Made by a program: the position numbers and the translations under genes. This document shows, one piece after another, positions 40,700 through 52,143 of a DNA stretch of 64,000 nt. Each line of letters starts with the position of its first letter. The first letter of the stretch is position 1. The stretch is taken from contig NZ_JACCBP010000003.1 in NCBI RefSeq assembly GCF_013408655.1, positions 310,001 to 374,000 of the forward strand, read 5' to 3'. Below the pieces are notes generated by a model. That model was not told the origin of the DNA, did no database searches, and saw only the letters and a program-made list of their open reading frames with translations. The stretch is from Pigmentiphaga litoralis. Its GTDB lineage: Bacteria > Pseudomonadota > Gammaproteobacteria > Burkholderiales > Burkholderiaceae_B.

Positions 40700-41728
40700 T
40701 CAGGTCGACCACTTCCGTCCGAACTCCATCGCATCGAAATGCGCGGCCAGGAAGTCGATGAAACATCGCGTCTTGGCGGGCAGATACTGACGATTGGGAT
40801 AGGCCAGGTTGATGCTCAGTCGCGGCAGGTCCCAGTCATCCAGCACCGGCACCAGCCGCCCGGCCACGATCTCGTCGTAGATGATGTATTTGGGCTGAAC
40901 CAGGATGCCCAGGCCATCCAGCGCGGCGGCGACCAGTACCTGGCCTTCATTGGATTCAAGCAGTCCCTTGACCGTGATCGACTCGGTGATCGAAGCGACG
41001 GTGGACGCAGCATCCGACGTGGCCGAGGATGCCGGCGCCGATGCGAGTGCCGAAGCTGCCGCCGCGGCAGTCCTTGCATTGGCAGGCGTTGATCCAACGG
41101 TGTTCCCCCGCCGCGTGAACCGCAATTCGTCATACCGGTTCGCGTACGTGTACAGCAGCAATCGATGGCGGGACAGGTCCTGCACCGTCTGCGGCGTGCC
41201 GTACTGATCCAGGTAGCGGGGCGACGCAGCCAGCACGCGCCGCGTCTCGGCCAGGCGGCGTATCGTCAAGGTCGAATCCGATTCCACTTCGCGCGTACGG
41301 ATCGCCAGGTCAATGCCGTTTTCGATCAGGTCGTAATACCGGTTCGATGTCATCAGGTGCACGTTGACCTGCGGATAGCGCTGCGTGAACGCCGGCAGGA
41401 TAGGCGCAATGTGCCGCATCGCAAACGACACCGACGCCGTGATGCGCAGGTCGCCGGTCGGGTTCACGGCCGTGGCATTGGCCATCGACTCGGCATCCTG
41501 CATGTCGGCCAGAATGCTCTTGCAGCGCTGATAGAACGCTTCGCCCACTTCCGTCAGGTACAGGCGGCGGGTATTGCGTTCGACCAGCCGGGCGGCCACG
41601 CGCTGTTCCAGCGTGCTCAGGTGCCGGCTGGCAGCAGCGTTCGACAGCCCGACGGCCTCGGCCGCGCGCGTCAGGCTGCCTTGTTCCGCGATCTGCACGA
41701 ACAACTCCATTTCCCGCCAACGATCCAT
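40700..41728 (-). CDS. LysR-type regulator with an Ala/Ser-rich insertion
   Basis: A 342-residue LysR protein, longer than the usual 295–310. The DNA-binding domain is normal (FVQIAEQGSLTRAAEAVGLS, then AASRHLSTLEQRV). In the effector domain, roughly residues 210–246 are a simple Ala/Ser/Thr-rich run (TAAAAASALASAPASSATSD and neighbours) that interrupts the fold before VKGLLESNEGQVLVAAALDG. It is encoded at about 40990–41100. It is divergent from the nitroreductase gene and convergent with pcaF, so it may control either, or the hydroxyquinol genes. Confidence 0.88.
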   Translation of the reverse strand: MDRWREMELFVQIAEQGSLTRAAEAVGLSNAAASRHLSTLEQRVAARLVERNTRRLYLTEVGEAFYQRCKSILADMQDAESMANATAVNPTGDLRITASVSFAMRHIAPILPAFTQRYPQVNVHLMTSNRYYDLIENGIDLAIRTREVESDSTLTIRRLAETRRVLAASPRYLDQYGTPQTVQDLSRHRLLLYTYANRYDELRFTRRGNTVGSTPANARTAAAAASALASAPASSATSDAASTVASITESITVKGLLESNEGQVLVAAALDGLGILVQPKYIIYDEIVAGRLVPVLDDWDLPRLSINLAYPNRQYLPAKTRCFIDFLAAHFDAMEFGRKWST

Positions 41729-41784
41729 ACCCGGTCTGCTGCCTTTTATTGTGTGGGGTGATGCCGCGGGTTGTCAGGGCGGCT

Positions 41785-41790
41785 TATAAT
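41785..41790 (+). promoter_or_regulatory. Perfect -10 box upstream of the nitroreductase gene
   Basis: TATAAT lies 43 bases before the chosen start codon. No good -35 is seen 16–18 bases upstream, as in many activator-dependent promoters; the divergent LysR could supply activation. Its position also argues against starting the gene at 41771. Confidence 0.45.
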
Positions 41791-41833
41791 TTTCGGCTAC
41801 GACTTCATTCGTATGCCCAACCAGGAATTTGTC

Positions 41834-42433
41834 ATGCCCGTCAACGCTCCCCGCATTTCGCAAGATGCTCTCGACCAGCTGTTCATGTCGGCCCGCACGC
41901 ACAACGGCTGGCTCGACACGCCGGTGTCCGACGACAAACTGAAGGAAGTCTACGACATCGCGAAAATGGGAGCGACGTCGATGAACACCCAGCCGATGCG
42001 TCTGGTGTTCGTGCGTACGCCGGAAGCGCGTGAGCGTCTGTCCACCATGGTCAGCCCGGGCAACGTCGACAAGGTGCGTCAGGCGCCTGTGATCGTGATC
42101 TTTGCGAACGACAGCAAGTTCTACGAATACATGCCCAAGATCTGGTTCCGCGAAGGCGCCAAGGAAATGTTCGAAGGCAACCCGGCCATGGCCGCCGCCA
42201 CCGCCACACGCAACGCCACGCTGCAGGCCGCCTACTTCATGATCGCCGCCCGCGCCGTTGGCCTGGACTGCGGCCCCATGAGCGGCTTCGACATTCCGAA
42301 GGTCAACGCCGAATACTTTGCTGACGGCCGCTACCAGGCCAATTTCATTTGCGCGCTGGGCTTTGGCGACGAAAGCAAACTGTTCGAACGCCAGCCCCGC
42401 CTGGCCTTCGAAGAAGTGTCGACGCTGCTGTAA
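41834..42433 (+). CDS. Nitroreductase-family FMN protein, RutE-like (malonic semialdehyde reductase)
   Basis: A 199-residue protein of the RutE/HadB branch of nitroreductases, with AKMGATSMNTQPMRLVFV, VDKVRQAPVIVIFAND and AVGLDCGPMSGFD. RutE reduces malonic semialdehyde or aminoacrylate peracids in E. coli; the real substrate here is unknown. The ATG at 41834 has AGGA seven bases upstream and lies after a TATAAT element. No other rut genes are present. The stop is followed directly, in frame, by a codon-periodic Ala/Thr repeat and then a terminator. Confidence 0.83.
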   Translation: MPVNAPRISQDALDQLFMSARTHNGWLDTPVSDDKLKEVYDIAKMGATSMNTQPMRLVFVRTPEARERLSTMVSPGNVDKVRQAPVIVIFANDSKFYEYMPKIWFREGAKEMFEGNPAMAAATATRNATLQAAYFMIAARAVGLDCGPMSGFDIPKVNAEYFADGRYQANFICALGFGDESKLFERQPRLAFEEVSTLL

Positions 42434-42535
42434 GCGGCGATCGCAACGGCGACCACCGCAACTGCGACCACCGCGACCACCGCGATCGCGGCAACCGCGA
42501 CCGCCGCGATCGCGGCAACCGCGACCGCCGCCAGC
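42434..42535 (+). repeat. GC-rich simple repeat directly after the nitroreductase stop
   Basis: About 100 bases of GCG/ACC/ATC triplets, including two perfect 24-bp copies (42481–42504 and 42505–42528) and several GCGACCACC units. In the frame of the preceding gene it reads as a run of Ala, Thr and Ile codons without a stop. It may be a lost or read-through C-terminal tail, or simple-sequence expansion in a 3' UTR. Confidence 0.8.
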
Positions 42536-42542
42536 AAGCAGA

Positions 42543-42567
42543 AGGGACGCCGCGGCGTCCCTTTTTT
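42543..42567 (+). terminator. Rho-independent terminator after the nitroreductase gene
   Basis: The 20-bp perfect palindrome AGGGACGCCGCGGCGTCCCT is followed by a run of T ending at 42567. It lies right after the simple repeat. Confidence 0.88.
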
Positions 42568-42677
42568 AAGCGCAGCTGGCTTTCCGCGCGGTCGTTTTCC
42601 GCGAGCTTATTGCCGCCCGCCGATCCATCGTCGAATCGTTGATACCCGCAACGATTCGACAACCGGCCTGCGCTCTG

Positions 42678-43691
42678 TCACTCCTTCGCGATTCCGGCCT
42701 TGTTCCGCACGTCGTCCCACCGGTTGATTTCCGCAACCAGATGCTGATTCAGCGCCTGCGGGGTCGATGCTTGCGCCAGGCACGCCGACGACAGCATCTG
42801 CTGCTTCACGGCATCGGATGACAGCACCGTGGTCAGCGCGCGATTCATCTTGTCGACCACCGGTTGAGGCGTGCCGGCCGGGAAGGCCAGTGCGTACCAG
42901 GTCGTCACGTCAAAGCCCCGCACGCCCGACTCGACCGCTGTTGGCGTATCTGGCAAACCGCCGAACCGCGTCGGCGACGTCACGGCCAGCGCCTTCAATT
43001 CACCGCTGCGGATATGGCCCAGCAGCGGCGATGCGACTTCCACCAGCATGTCCACCTCACCCCCCAGTACAGCGGCCACTGCGTTGGGCGTGCCCTTGTA
43101 CGGAATGTGCTGGATGTCGGCGCCACTGATCTGCCGCAGCAGTTCGGCCGCAAAATGCTGCGTGCTGCCGACGCCCACGCTGGCATAGTTCAGCTTGCCC
43201 GGCGACGCCTTGGCCATCGCCAGGAACGCCGGCAGATCCTTGGCCGTGTTCTTCTTGCCCACGGCCACCACCAGCGGCTGCGCGCACAGCGTCGACACCG
43301 GCGCGAAGTCCTTGACCGCATCGAAGGGCAGCTGCTTGTACATGGCGGCCGACACCGCATGGCCGTTGTTCATGACGAACACGGTGTGCCCGTCCGGCGC
43401 CGCGCGCGCCACGGTGTTGGCCGCCAGCGTGCCGCCCGCACCCGGCTTGTTCTCGATCACGACGGCCTGGCCCAATTGCTCGGCCAGCGGCTGCGCCACC
43501 ATCCGCGCAATGATGTCGGTGCCGCCGCCCGGCCCGAAGCCGACCAGCATGCGGATCGGCCGCGTTGGCCAATCCTGGGCTTGGGACTGCGCCTGGGCCT
43601 GCGCCGCAGGGGCAAGGGAAACGAGAGCGGGAAGCGCCAAGGCGAGCGCGGACCGCAGCGCGCCGCGCGGGCGCCGGATAGCAGGGTGCAT
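42678..43691 (-). CDS. Bug-family solute-binding protein of tripartite tricarboxylate transport
   Basis: A 337-residue secreted protein. The signal peptide ends near SLAPAAQAQA, followed by family features WPTRPIRMLVGFGPGGGTDI and VVIENKPGAGGTLAANTVA. Such proteins bind carboxylates, including aromatic acids, in the periplasm for TctAB-type carriers; many are orphans, as here, with no tctA or tctB nearby. The start at 43691 gives a proper signal peptide. A terminator separates it from the upstream NTF2-like gene, so it should have its own promoter. Confidence 0.92.
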   Translation of the reverse strand: MHPAIRRPRGALRSALALALPALVSLAPAAQAQAQSQAQDWPTRPIRMLVGFGPGGGTDIIARMVAQPLAEQLGQAVVIENKPGAGGTLAANTVARAAPDGHTVFVMNNGHAVSAAMYKQLPFDAVKDFAPVSTLCAQPLVVAVGKKNTAKDLPAFLAMAKASPGKLNYASVGVGSTQHFAAELLRQISGADIQHIPYKGTPNAVAAVLGGEVDMLVEVASPLLGHIRSGELKALAVTSPTRFGGLPDTPTAVESGVRGFDVTTWYALAFPAGTPQPVVDKMNRALTTVLSSDAVKQQMLSSACLAQASTPQALNQHLVAEINRWDDVRNKAGIAKE

Positions 43692-43888
43692 GGTTGTCTC
43701 CGTAGCCCCGGTCTGTGCGGGGCTTGTGTTGGAAGTGCACAAGGTGAAAGAACGTGGGACATACAAGGAAGGTGCAACCAGCACCGAACACGATGGTGAT
43801 CGCATCCCGCAAAAACGGTAGGGCAACGGGCAAGCCTTCAGGGAAAATCCCATCAGGGTAATCAGTAAGACAGCCTGACTATCTCGGC

Positions 43889-43914
43889 AAAAAAGGGGGC
43901 GGCTGGTTGCCGCC
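43889..43914 (-). terminator. Terminator of the dioxygenase/NTF2-like unit
   Basis: GGCGGC-AACCA-GCCGCC on the minus strand (43914 down to 43898) is followed by CCCTTTTTT. It lies about 200 bases past the NTF2-like stop, beyond the tandem repeat. Confidence 0.7.
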
Positions 43915-44030
43915 ACCTGTTCACCGATTCAAGGAGTCTGCCCCACCTCGCCCGGGTCCTGCACAATCATTTACCGCGACACGATCGCGAAGCAGTGACT
44001 CCGCCTCGACGTCGCAACATCGACGTCGCA

Positions 44031-44110
44031 GCATCAACATCACCGCATCAACATCACCGCATCGACATCGAAGCATCAACGTCGAAGCATCAACATCGCG
44101 CCGCATCAAC
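44031..44110. repeat. Degenerate 14-bp tandem repeat
   Basis: Five consecutive 14-base units of the form GCATCAACATCACC (44031–44044, 44045–44058, 44059–44072, 44073–44086, 44087–44100) and a partial sixth unit after a two-base slip. The first two are identical; the others differ by one to four bases. It lies just past the stop of the NTF2-like gene. Confidence 0.85.
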
Positions 44111-44112
44111 CC

Positions 44113-44709
44113 TCAAGGCCGCGCCGATCCCTCCAGCCAGGCCTTGCCGCGTTGATACAGCGCCTCGACTTCCGGCCCTTTCAAGCCCGGCATCGTCGTC
44201 TTCACATCCATGCCGATGCCCACCTGCAGATACGCCAGGTGGCGATAGCCTTCGGCAAAGCGCGACAGCAGTTCCGGGTCCAGCTTGAGCGTCGCGGACG
44301 GGTCCACGGCGTCCATCCGATCCTTTTCATAGATCGGCTGGCGCTCCACCACGCCCCACTTGCCGGCGCGTTTTTCCACGAAGTCGTAGAACCTGCCCGT
44401 GCACACCACGTCGACCAGCACATCGTGCACCTTGGCCCGCTGCGAGATCGTCATCTTGGTCTGCACGACCGCCCGGTCGCCCGCGCGGTCGATCGTCGAT
44501 CCGCCCAGAAAATGCAGGATGTTGACGCCGCGGTCCATGCCTTCACGGCTCTGCTTGATGAACTCCGTGGCCGACGCCTGGCACCACGTGGCGTTCATGC
44601 GTCCGTCGTCATGCCACACCGTGGCAAAACGTTCCCAGTCGCCGGCGTCGCGCCACAGCGCCCAGTTTTCGATCAGTTCGCGTATCGCGAGTTTTTCCTC
44701 GTCGTACAT
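44113..44709 (-). CDS. NTF2-like (SnoaL-type) protein next to the ring-cleavage dioxygenase
   Basis: A 198-residue protein with an NTF2-like N-terminal half (IRELIENWALWRDAGDWERF then FATVWHDDGRMNATW), the pattern of SnoaL-type isomerases, dehydratases and small subunits of ring-hydroxylating oxygenases. The C-terminal 60 residues are helical and do not match that fold. AAGGAG precedes the start. It lies 53 bp downstream of the dioxygenase and is probably co-transcribed. A role in supplying or processing an aromatic substrate is inference from context only. Confidence 0.72.
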   Translation of the reverse strand: MYDEEKLAIRELIENWALWRDAGDWERFATVWHDDGRMNATWCQASATEFIKQSREGMDRGVNILHFLGGSTIDRAGDRAVVQTKMTISQRAKVHDVLVDVVCTGRFYDFVEKRAGKWGVVERQPIYEKDRMDAVDPSATLKLDPELLSRFAEGYRHLAYLQVGIGMDVKTTMPGLKGPEVEALYQRGKAWLEGSARP

Positions 44710-44762
44710 GATGTCTCCTTGTTATGAAGTGGGGCAGGGGGGTTGCAGCAAGGCAAAAAAAC

Positions 44763-45626
44763 TTAGTTCTTGGGGTTCAGCACGAAGTCGAAGTCCAGCG
44801 TGTAGAACGGCGTCGCGCTGTCGGTGCCGGCGGGCGTGGCGCCCGGCTCGTGGCGCACCCACTGCGCGATCAACGATGAGCGTACCCCGAACACGGCATC
44901 CGAATCGAGATACTGATCGCCATCGCGGAACACATGGGTGACCAGCGTCTCGTAGCCTTCAGCCTGGATCATGAAGTGCAGATGCGCCGGGCGCCAGGGG
45001 TGGCGATTGAGCGCGGTCAACATGCGGCCCACCGGGCCATCGTGTGGAATGGGATAGGCCTCGGCCAGGATGGACGTGAAGTGAAAGCCGCCGTCGTCCT
45101 GGGTGTACAGCGTGCCGCGCGCGCGGTGACCGTGATCGCCCTTGTACTGCACGTCGTAGTTCCCGTCGGCATCGGCCTGCCAGACTTCCAGCTTGGCGTG
45201 GGGGATCGCCTCACCCTTCGTGCCTCTGACCGTGCCGCGCACGAAACAGGGTTCACCCTGAGCGCCGTTGGCAATGTCGTCGCCGTTTTGGTAGTCGGGC
45301 GACCCTTCCACAAAGAAGGGCCCGAACACGGTGGCTTCGGTGCACGACGGCGGCTTGCGATGGTTCATCGCGGTCACCAGGGTGGACAAGCCCAGCGTGT
45401 CGGACAGCAGGATGAATTCCTGGCGCTTGTCGTCGGTAATGTGGCCAACCTGGGTCAGGAACTCGATGCCCTGCACCCATTCCGCCTCGGTCAGCTTCAC
45501 CTCGCGCGCAAAGCTGTGCAGGTGCTGCACGAGGCTGGTCATGATTTCTTTCAGGCGTGGACTGGGGGCGTCCACATGGCGGGCCAGCACGGCCTGGGTG
45601 ATGGTGTCTTCATTGAGGTTGCGCAA
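44763..45626 (-). CDS. Intradiol dioxygenase, hydroxyquinol 1,2-dioxygenase type
   Basis: A 287-residue intradiol dioxygenase. The N-terminal helical domain (FAREVKLTEAEWVQGIEFL, then GHITDDKRQEFILLSDTLGL) precedes the catalytic domain. The iron ligands expected in the family are visible: Tyr in GNYDVQY, Tyr in AEAYPIPHDGPVG, and two His in RPAHLHF. The sequence resembles hydroxyquinol rather than catechol dioxygenases, which fits a maleylacetate reductase gene 6.5 kb away. It would cleave hydroxyquinol to maleylacetate. Catechol or chlorocatechol remains possible as substrate. Confidence 0.88.
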   Translation of the reverse strand: MRNLNEDTITQAVLARHVDAPSPRLKEIMTSLVQHLHSFAREVKLTEAEWVQGIEFLTQVGHITDDKRQEFILLSDTLGLSTLVTAMNHRKPPSCTEATVFGPFFVEGSPDYQNGDDIANGAQGEPCFVRGTVRGTKGEAIPHAKLEVWQADADGNYDVQYKGDHGHRARGTLYTQDDGGFHFTSILAEAYPIPHDGPVGRMLTALNRHPWRPAHLHFMIQAEGYETLVTHVFRDGDQYLDSDAVFGVRSSLIAQWVRHEPGATPAGTDSATPFYTLDFDFVLNPKN

Positions 45627-45741
45627 GTCGGTCTCCGTCGTCTGTGGCGTGGCCTACTGTAGACGCGCATCCGGACCGAAGAAACCGATAAAGCGGAAAA
45701 GACTTTTGCGCCCGATGGAAGGCCGGGCGCCATATGCCAGA

Positions 45742-46239
45742 TTACCGAACGCCGGGAATGCCTTCGATCTTGGTGCCCGCCTTGATGCCGCGGCGCGCAA
45801 ACCAGCCCTTGTCCATTTCCAGCGCGTACAGCACCGGCTTGACGGCGCAGTGGCTGTCTTCGGTTTTGGGCGCCATGTCTTCGATATTGGCGACGGTGCC
45901 GTCCGCGGCAATAAAGGCCACCGACAGCGGGATCAGCGTATTGCGCATCCACATGCATTGCGTGGCGGGCGCATCGAATATGAACAGCATGCCGGCGTTG
46001 GGCGCCAGCTGCTCGCGGAACATCAGGCCCCGTTCACGGGTAGCGGGGGCAGCGGCCACTTCTGCCTGGATCAGGTGCATGCCCGCGCGCAATTGCTGCA
46101 CCGGCATCCCCTGCGCCCAGGTCAGCGCCGGCAGCAGCGCGCCGGCCACGGCCAGGCCCGCGGCTGCGCCCAGGCGCGTGGCAAGCCGGCGGAAGGAAAA
46201 GGGAAGGGCGGAAGGCGTGCGGGTAACGGTCGAGGTCAT
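45742..46239 (-). CDS. Secreted DUF192 family protein
   Basis: A 165-residue protein. A signal peptide (hydrophobic LATRLGAAAGLAVAGALLPA ending near LTWAQ) precedes a DUF192 domain with LMFREQLAPNAGMLFIFD and MWMRNTLIPLSVAFI. The family is widespread and exported, with no established function. An ATG nine bases upstream (46248) is an alternative start. It ends 115 bp from the dioxygenase start on the same strand, and its upstream gap to clpS is long. Confidence 0.85.
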   Translation of the reverse strand: MTSTVTRTPSALPFSFRRLATRLGAAAGLAVAGALLPALTWAQGMPVQQLRAGMHLIQAEVAAAPATRERGLMFREQLAPNAGMLFIFDAPATQCMWMRNTLIPLSVAFIAADGTVANIEDMAPKTEDSHCAVKPVLYALEMDKGWFARRGIKAGTKIEGIPGVR

Positions 46240-46746
46240 GATCGGCATTACAAAGGCAGTGTTGGACGGACGGGATGCGCAGGGCAGAAACCACGCGGCC
46301 GGCCCCGTGATCGGGTGATCGCAGCGTAGCATGGCGTATCCCCGCGGAGCCTGACGGCAAGCTGTCTGCCGGTGGGCAGAAAAATGTTGCGGATCACCGC
46401 AATAACCCTGTTGCGCACGGGGCCAAAAAAATTGCTGCGCGGCATCACCCGACACCGCCACATCCGTGCGACGGGAGTAATATGAATGAAACTCCCTACC
46501 GAAATGTGCAGCCCGCTGGCGTCGTTTCCCTGCTGACACAGGCGCTGCACGTGGGGTCCGGCAGGATGTAAGAACGCTGGATGACCGGGGCCGTAATCCG
46601 TTATTAATAGCGTGAGGGGTTGATATGGCAATGATCAACACCACATGACTTTCAAGCTGGCACCGCGGCCTCGAACCGTTTGCACTAGCCCGGAATGAGG
46701 CGGCAAGGTGACTGGCAGGGTACTTTCGAGTGGATAGAATAGGCGC
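46240..46746. other. Intergenic region between DUF192 gene and clpS
   Basis: 507 bp without a recognised gene. It should hold the divergent promoters of the DUF192 gene and clpS. A weak small reading frame with a ribosome site lies at 46482–46571, and a seven-codon frame starting ATGGCAATGATC occurs near 46625 after GAGGGG. In relatives a cold-shock gene can occur near clpS; none is recognisable here. Confidence 0.4.
46482..46571 (+). CDS. Possible 29-residue peptide gene upstream of clpS
   Basis: ATG preceded by GGGAG five bases upstream opens a 29-codon frame (starting MNETPYRNVQPAG, ending TAA). It has no recognisable family and could be chance. The ribosome site is its only support. Confidence 0.2.
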   Translation: MNETPYRNVQPAGVVSLLTQALHVGSGRM

Positions 46747-47063
46747 ATGAGCACCGGGTTCGATTCTCATCCGAATCAGACAACGCTGCTCGAGCGGGAA
46801 ACTTCCAAGACAAAACCACCTCCAATGTTTACGGTGGTACTGTTGAACGACGATTTCACGCCGATGGAGTTCGTTGTGCTGGTACTGGAGAAGTTTTTTA
46901 GCAAAGGGCGCGAGCAAGCCACGCAAATCATGCTCAAGGTACACCTCGAGGGCCGGGGCGTGTGCGGAGTTTATGCGCGCGATATCGCCAAGACCAAAAT
47001 CGATCAGGTGAGCAGGTTTGCGCGGCAGAACCAGCATCCGCTTCAGTGCATCATGGAGGAAGC

Positions 47064-47067
<4 letters not shown>
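46747..47067 (+). CDS. clpS: ATP-dependent Clp protease adaptor ClpS
   Basis: A 106-residue N-recognin adaptor. The conserved [20 protein letters not shown] and [16 protein letters not shown] are present. ClpS delivers proteins with destabilising N-terminal residues to ClpAP. The stop overlaps the GTG start of clpA (GTGA), so the two are translated together. Confidence 0.96.
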
Positions 47068-49358
<2,291 letters not shown>

Positions 49359-49835
49359 TCACGCTGTGACACGGTGATGAAAGGGGCGCCCGGCTTCGGT
49401 CCGGCGCCCCTTTTTGCGTCCCGGCGGTCTCAGTCTGTGCGACCAGAGCAACAGGTGCCGAGACTTTTGTCCGGAAATGGGTTACTATCGTTGCACTGCA
49501 TCAATTGCGTCACCGCCCTGTTCACAAATACGGGCACCGACGTGACCTCCATGCAGCCGATCGGGGGCGACACCCGCCACCCGAAAACTGCATCGTCTCT
49601 GACCCCGTCTTTCCCTTCGCTTAGCGCGCACGGTGATATCGGTCGGCGCCGATGATCCGTCCGAAGCGGTAACTGATATCCGCCTTCGGCAGCGTAGCGC
49701 CAGCTTTCCAGGCTTGCTCGTTCGAACGCTTCAGCACAACGGCTGAAGCGCATATGTGTGTGCGTTTTGCACGGCACATCCGGACCGGCTTGTGTGTCGA
49801 GTTGCGCAGCGTTTATCGCAACGAAAGGAAATTGA
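49359..49835. other. Intergenic region upstream of the DEAD-box helicase gene
   Basis: 477 bp with the clpA terminator at its left end and no credible gene. The remaining 420 bp probably hold the helicase promoter and a long 5' leader, common for cold-shock helicases. I could not fix a promoter pair. Confidence 0.4.
49381..49415 (+). terminator. Rho-independent terminator of clpSA
   Basis: GGGGCGCC-CGG (49383–49393) pairs with CCGGCGCCCC (49401–49410) with one bulged C and loop around CTTCGGT. It is followed by TTTTT, 22 bases past the clpA stop. Confidence 0.88.
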
Positions 49836-51290
<1,455 letters not shown>

Positions 51291-51332
51291 GGAATCCAGG
51301 CTGCGCGTCTTCGGACGCGTGATCCCGGACTG

Positions 51333-51369
51333 AAAAATCCCCCACCGTTCGCGGTGGGGGATTTTTTTT
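51333..51369 (+). terminator. Rho-independent terminator of the helicase gene
   Basis: AAAAATCCCCCACCG pairs perfectly with CGGTGGGGGATTTTT around a TTCG tetraloop, followed by more T. It lies about 45 bases past the stop. Confidence 0.92.
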
Positions 51370-51462
51370 GCGCCGGGCCGTTCAGGTGCCTGCGGACAGC
51401 AGAGAGGTAGACTATGGAGCCGGGGGTGCCGCCCCCGGTGTCTTCAAGGAGTTCTCTGCCCC

Positions 51463-52143
51463 ATGCGTTGTCTGGTCATCGAAGACGAAATCGATACCTC
51501 GCGGTATATCTGCAACGGCCTGCACGAAAGCGGCCACACGGCGGTCGCGTGCCGGGATGGCGCCGACGGGCTGCAGAAGGCCCTGCACGAAACCTGGGAC
51601 GTGATCGTCCTGGACCGGATGCTGCCCGACGACGTCGATGGCCTGTCGATCCTCACGACACTGCGCGGCATCGGCAACACCACGCCCGTGCTGATCCTGA
51701 GCGCACTGGCCGGCCTGGACGACCGGGTCCGCGGGCTGCGGGGCGGCTGCGACGACTACCTGACCAAGCCCTTTGCGTTCTCGGAACTGGCCGCGCGGCT
51801 GGAAGCGCTGTACCGCCGGTCGCGATCGCGCGACGACATTCGAGAACTGAAGATTGCCGACCTGAAGGTGGACCTGACCCGGCGTACGGTGGAACGCGAC
51901 GGCAAACCGATTGCCTTGCAGCCGCGCGAATTCCGCTTGCTGGTCTATCTGCTGCTGAACCAGGGAGAGGTCGTCACGCGCACCATGCTGCTTGAAGCCG
52001 TGTGGGATTACCGTTTCGATCCGCAGACCAATGTGATCGACGTGCAGATCAGCCGGCTGCGCAACAAGATCGACAACGGCTTTACCACGCCGCTGATCCA
52101 TACCGTGCGCGGCGTGGGCTACACGATTTCGGCCGACCGGTGA
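51463..52143 (+). CDS. OmpR-family response regulator
   Basis: A 226-residue regulator. The receiver domain has acidic E7/D8, phospho-acceptor D51 in VIVLDRMLP and K102 in YLTKPF. The C-terminal winged helix includes REFRLLVYLLLNQGEVVTR and HTVRGVGYTIS. The downstream kinase overlaps by four bases (GTGA). Next to a heavy-metal RND system, it most likely activates the efflux genes when metal is high, as CzcR/CusR-type regulators do. Confidence 0.92.
   Translation: MRCLVIEDEIDTSRYICNGLHESGHTAVACRDGADGLQKALHETWDVIVLDRMLPDDVDGLSILTTLRGIGNTTPVLILSALAGLDDRVRGLRGGCDDYLTKPFAFSELAARLEALYRRSRSRDDIRELKIADLKVDLTRRTVERDGKPIALQPREFRLLVYLLLNQGEVVTRTMLLEAVWDYRFDPQTNVIDVQISRLRNKIDNGFTTPLIHTVRGVGYTISADR

Larger units (their letters stand above)
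43692..44112. other. Intergenic region with terminator and tandem repeat
   Basis: No gene seen in 421 bp. It contains the minus-strand terminator at 43889–43914, a degenerate 14-bp tandem repeat at 44031–44100, and presumably the promoter of the Bug gene at its left end. The ACGATCGCG stretch near 43982 shows no further structure that I can support. Confidence 0.5.

Noticed and set aside
42434..42535. GCGATCGC octamers suggesting HIP1 elements or a CRISPR-like array
   Set aside because: They occur only within one simple repeat, with no spacers and no cas genes; HIP1 is a cyanobacterial feature.
44031..44110. Tandem array as a CRISPR or plasmid-type iteron cluster
   Set aside because: The units are 14 bases with no spacers, and no cas or replication gene is near.
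44763..45626. Catechol 1,2-dioxygenase as the primary call
   Set aside because: No muconate cycloisomerase is present, while maleylacetate reductase is; together with sequence resemblance this favours hydroxyquinol.
46755..46785. GGGTTCGATTCTCATCCG resembling a tRNA T-arm
   Set aside because: It lies within the start of clpS, and no acceptor or anticodon arms can be folded around it.
49374..49655. A 93-codon frame after clpA
   Set aside because: It begins before and runs through the clpA terminator hairpin, and its translation shows no family or composition typical of a protein.
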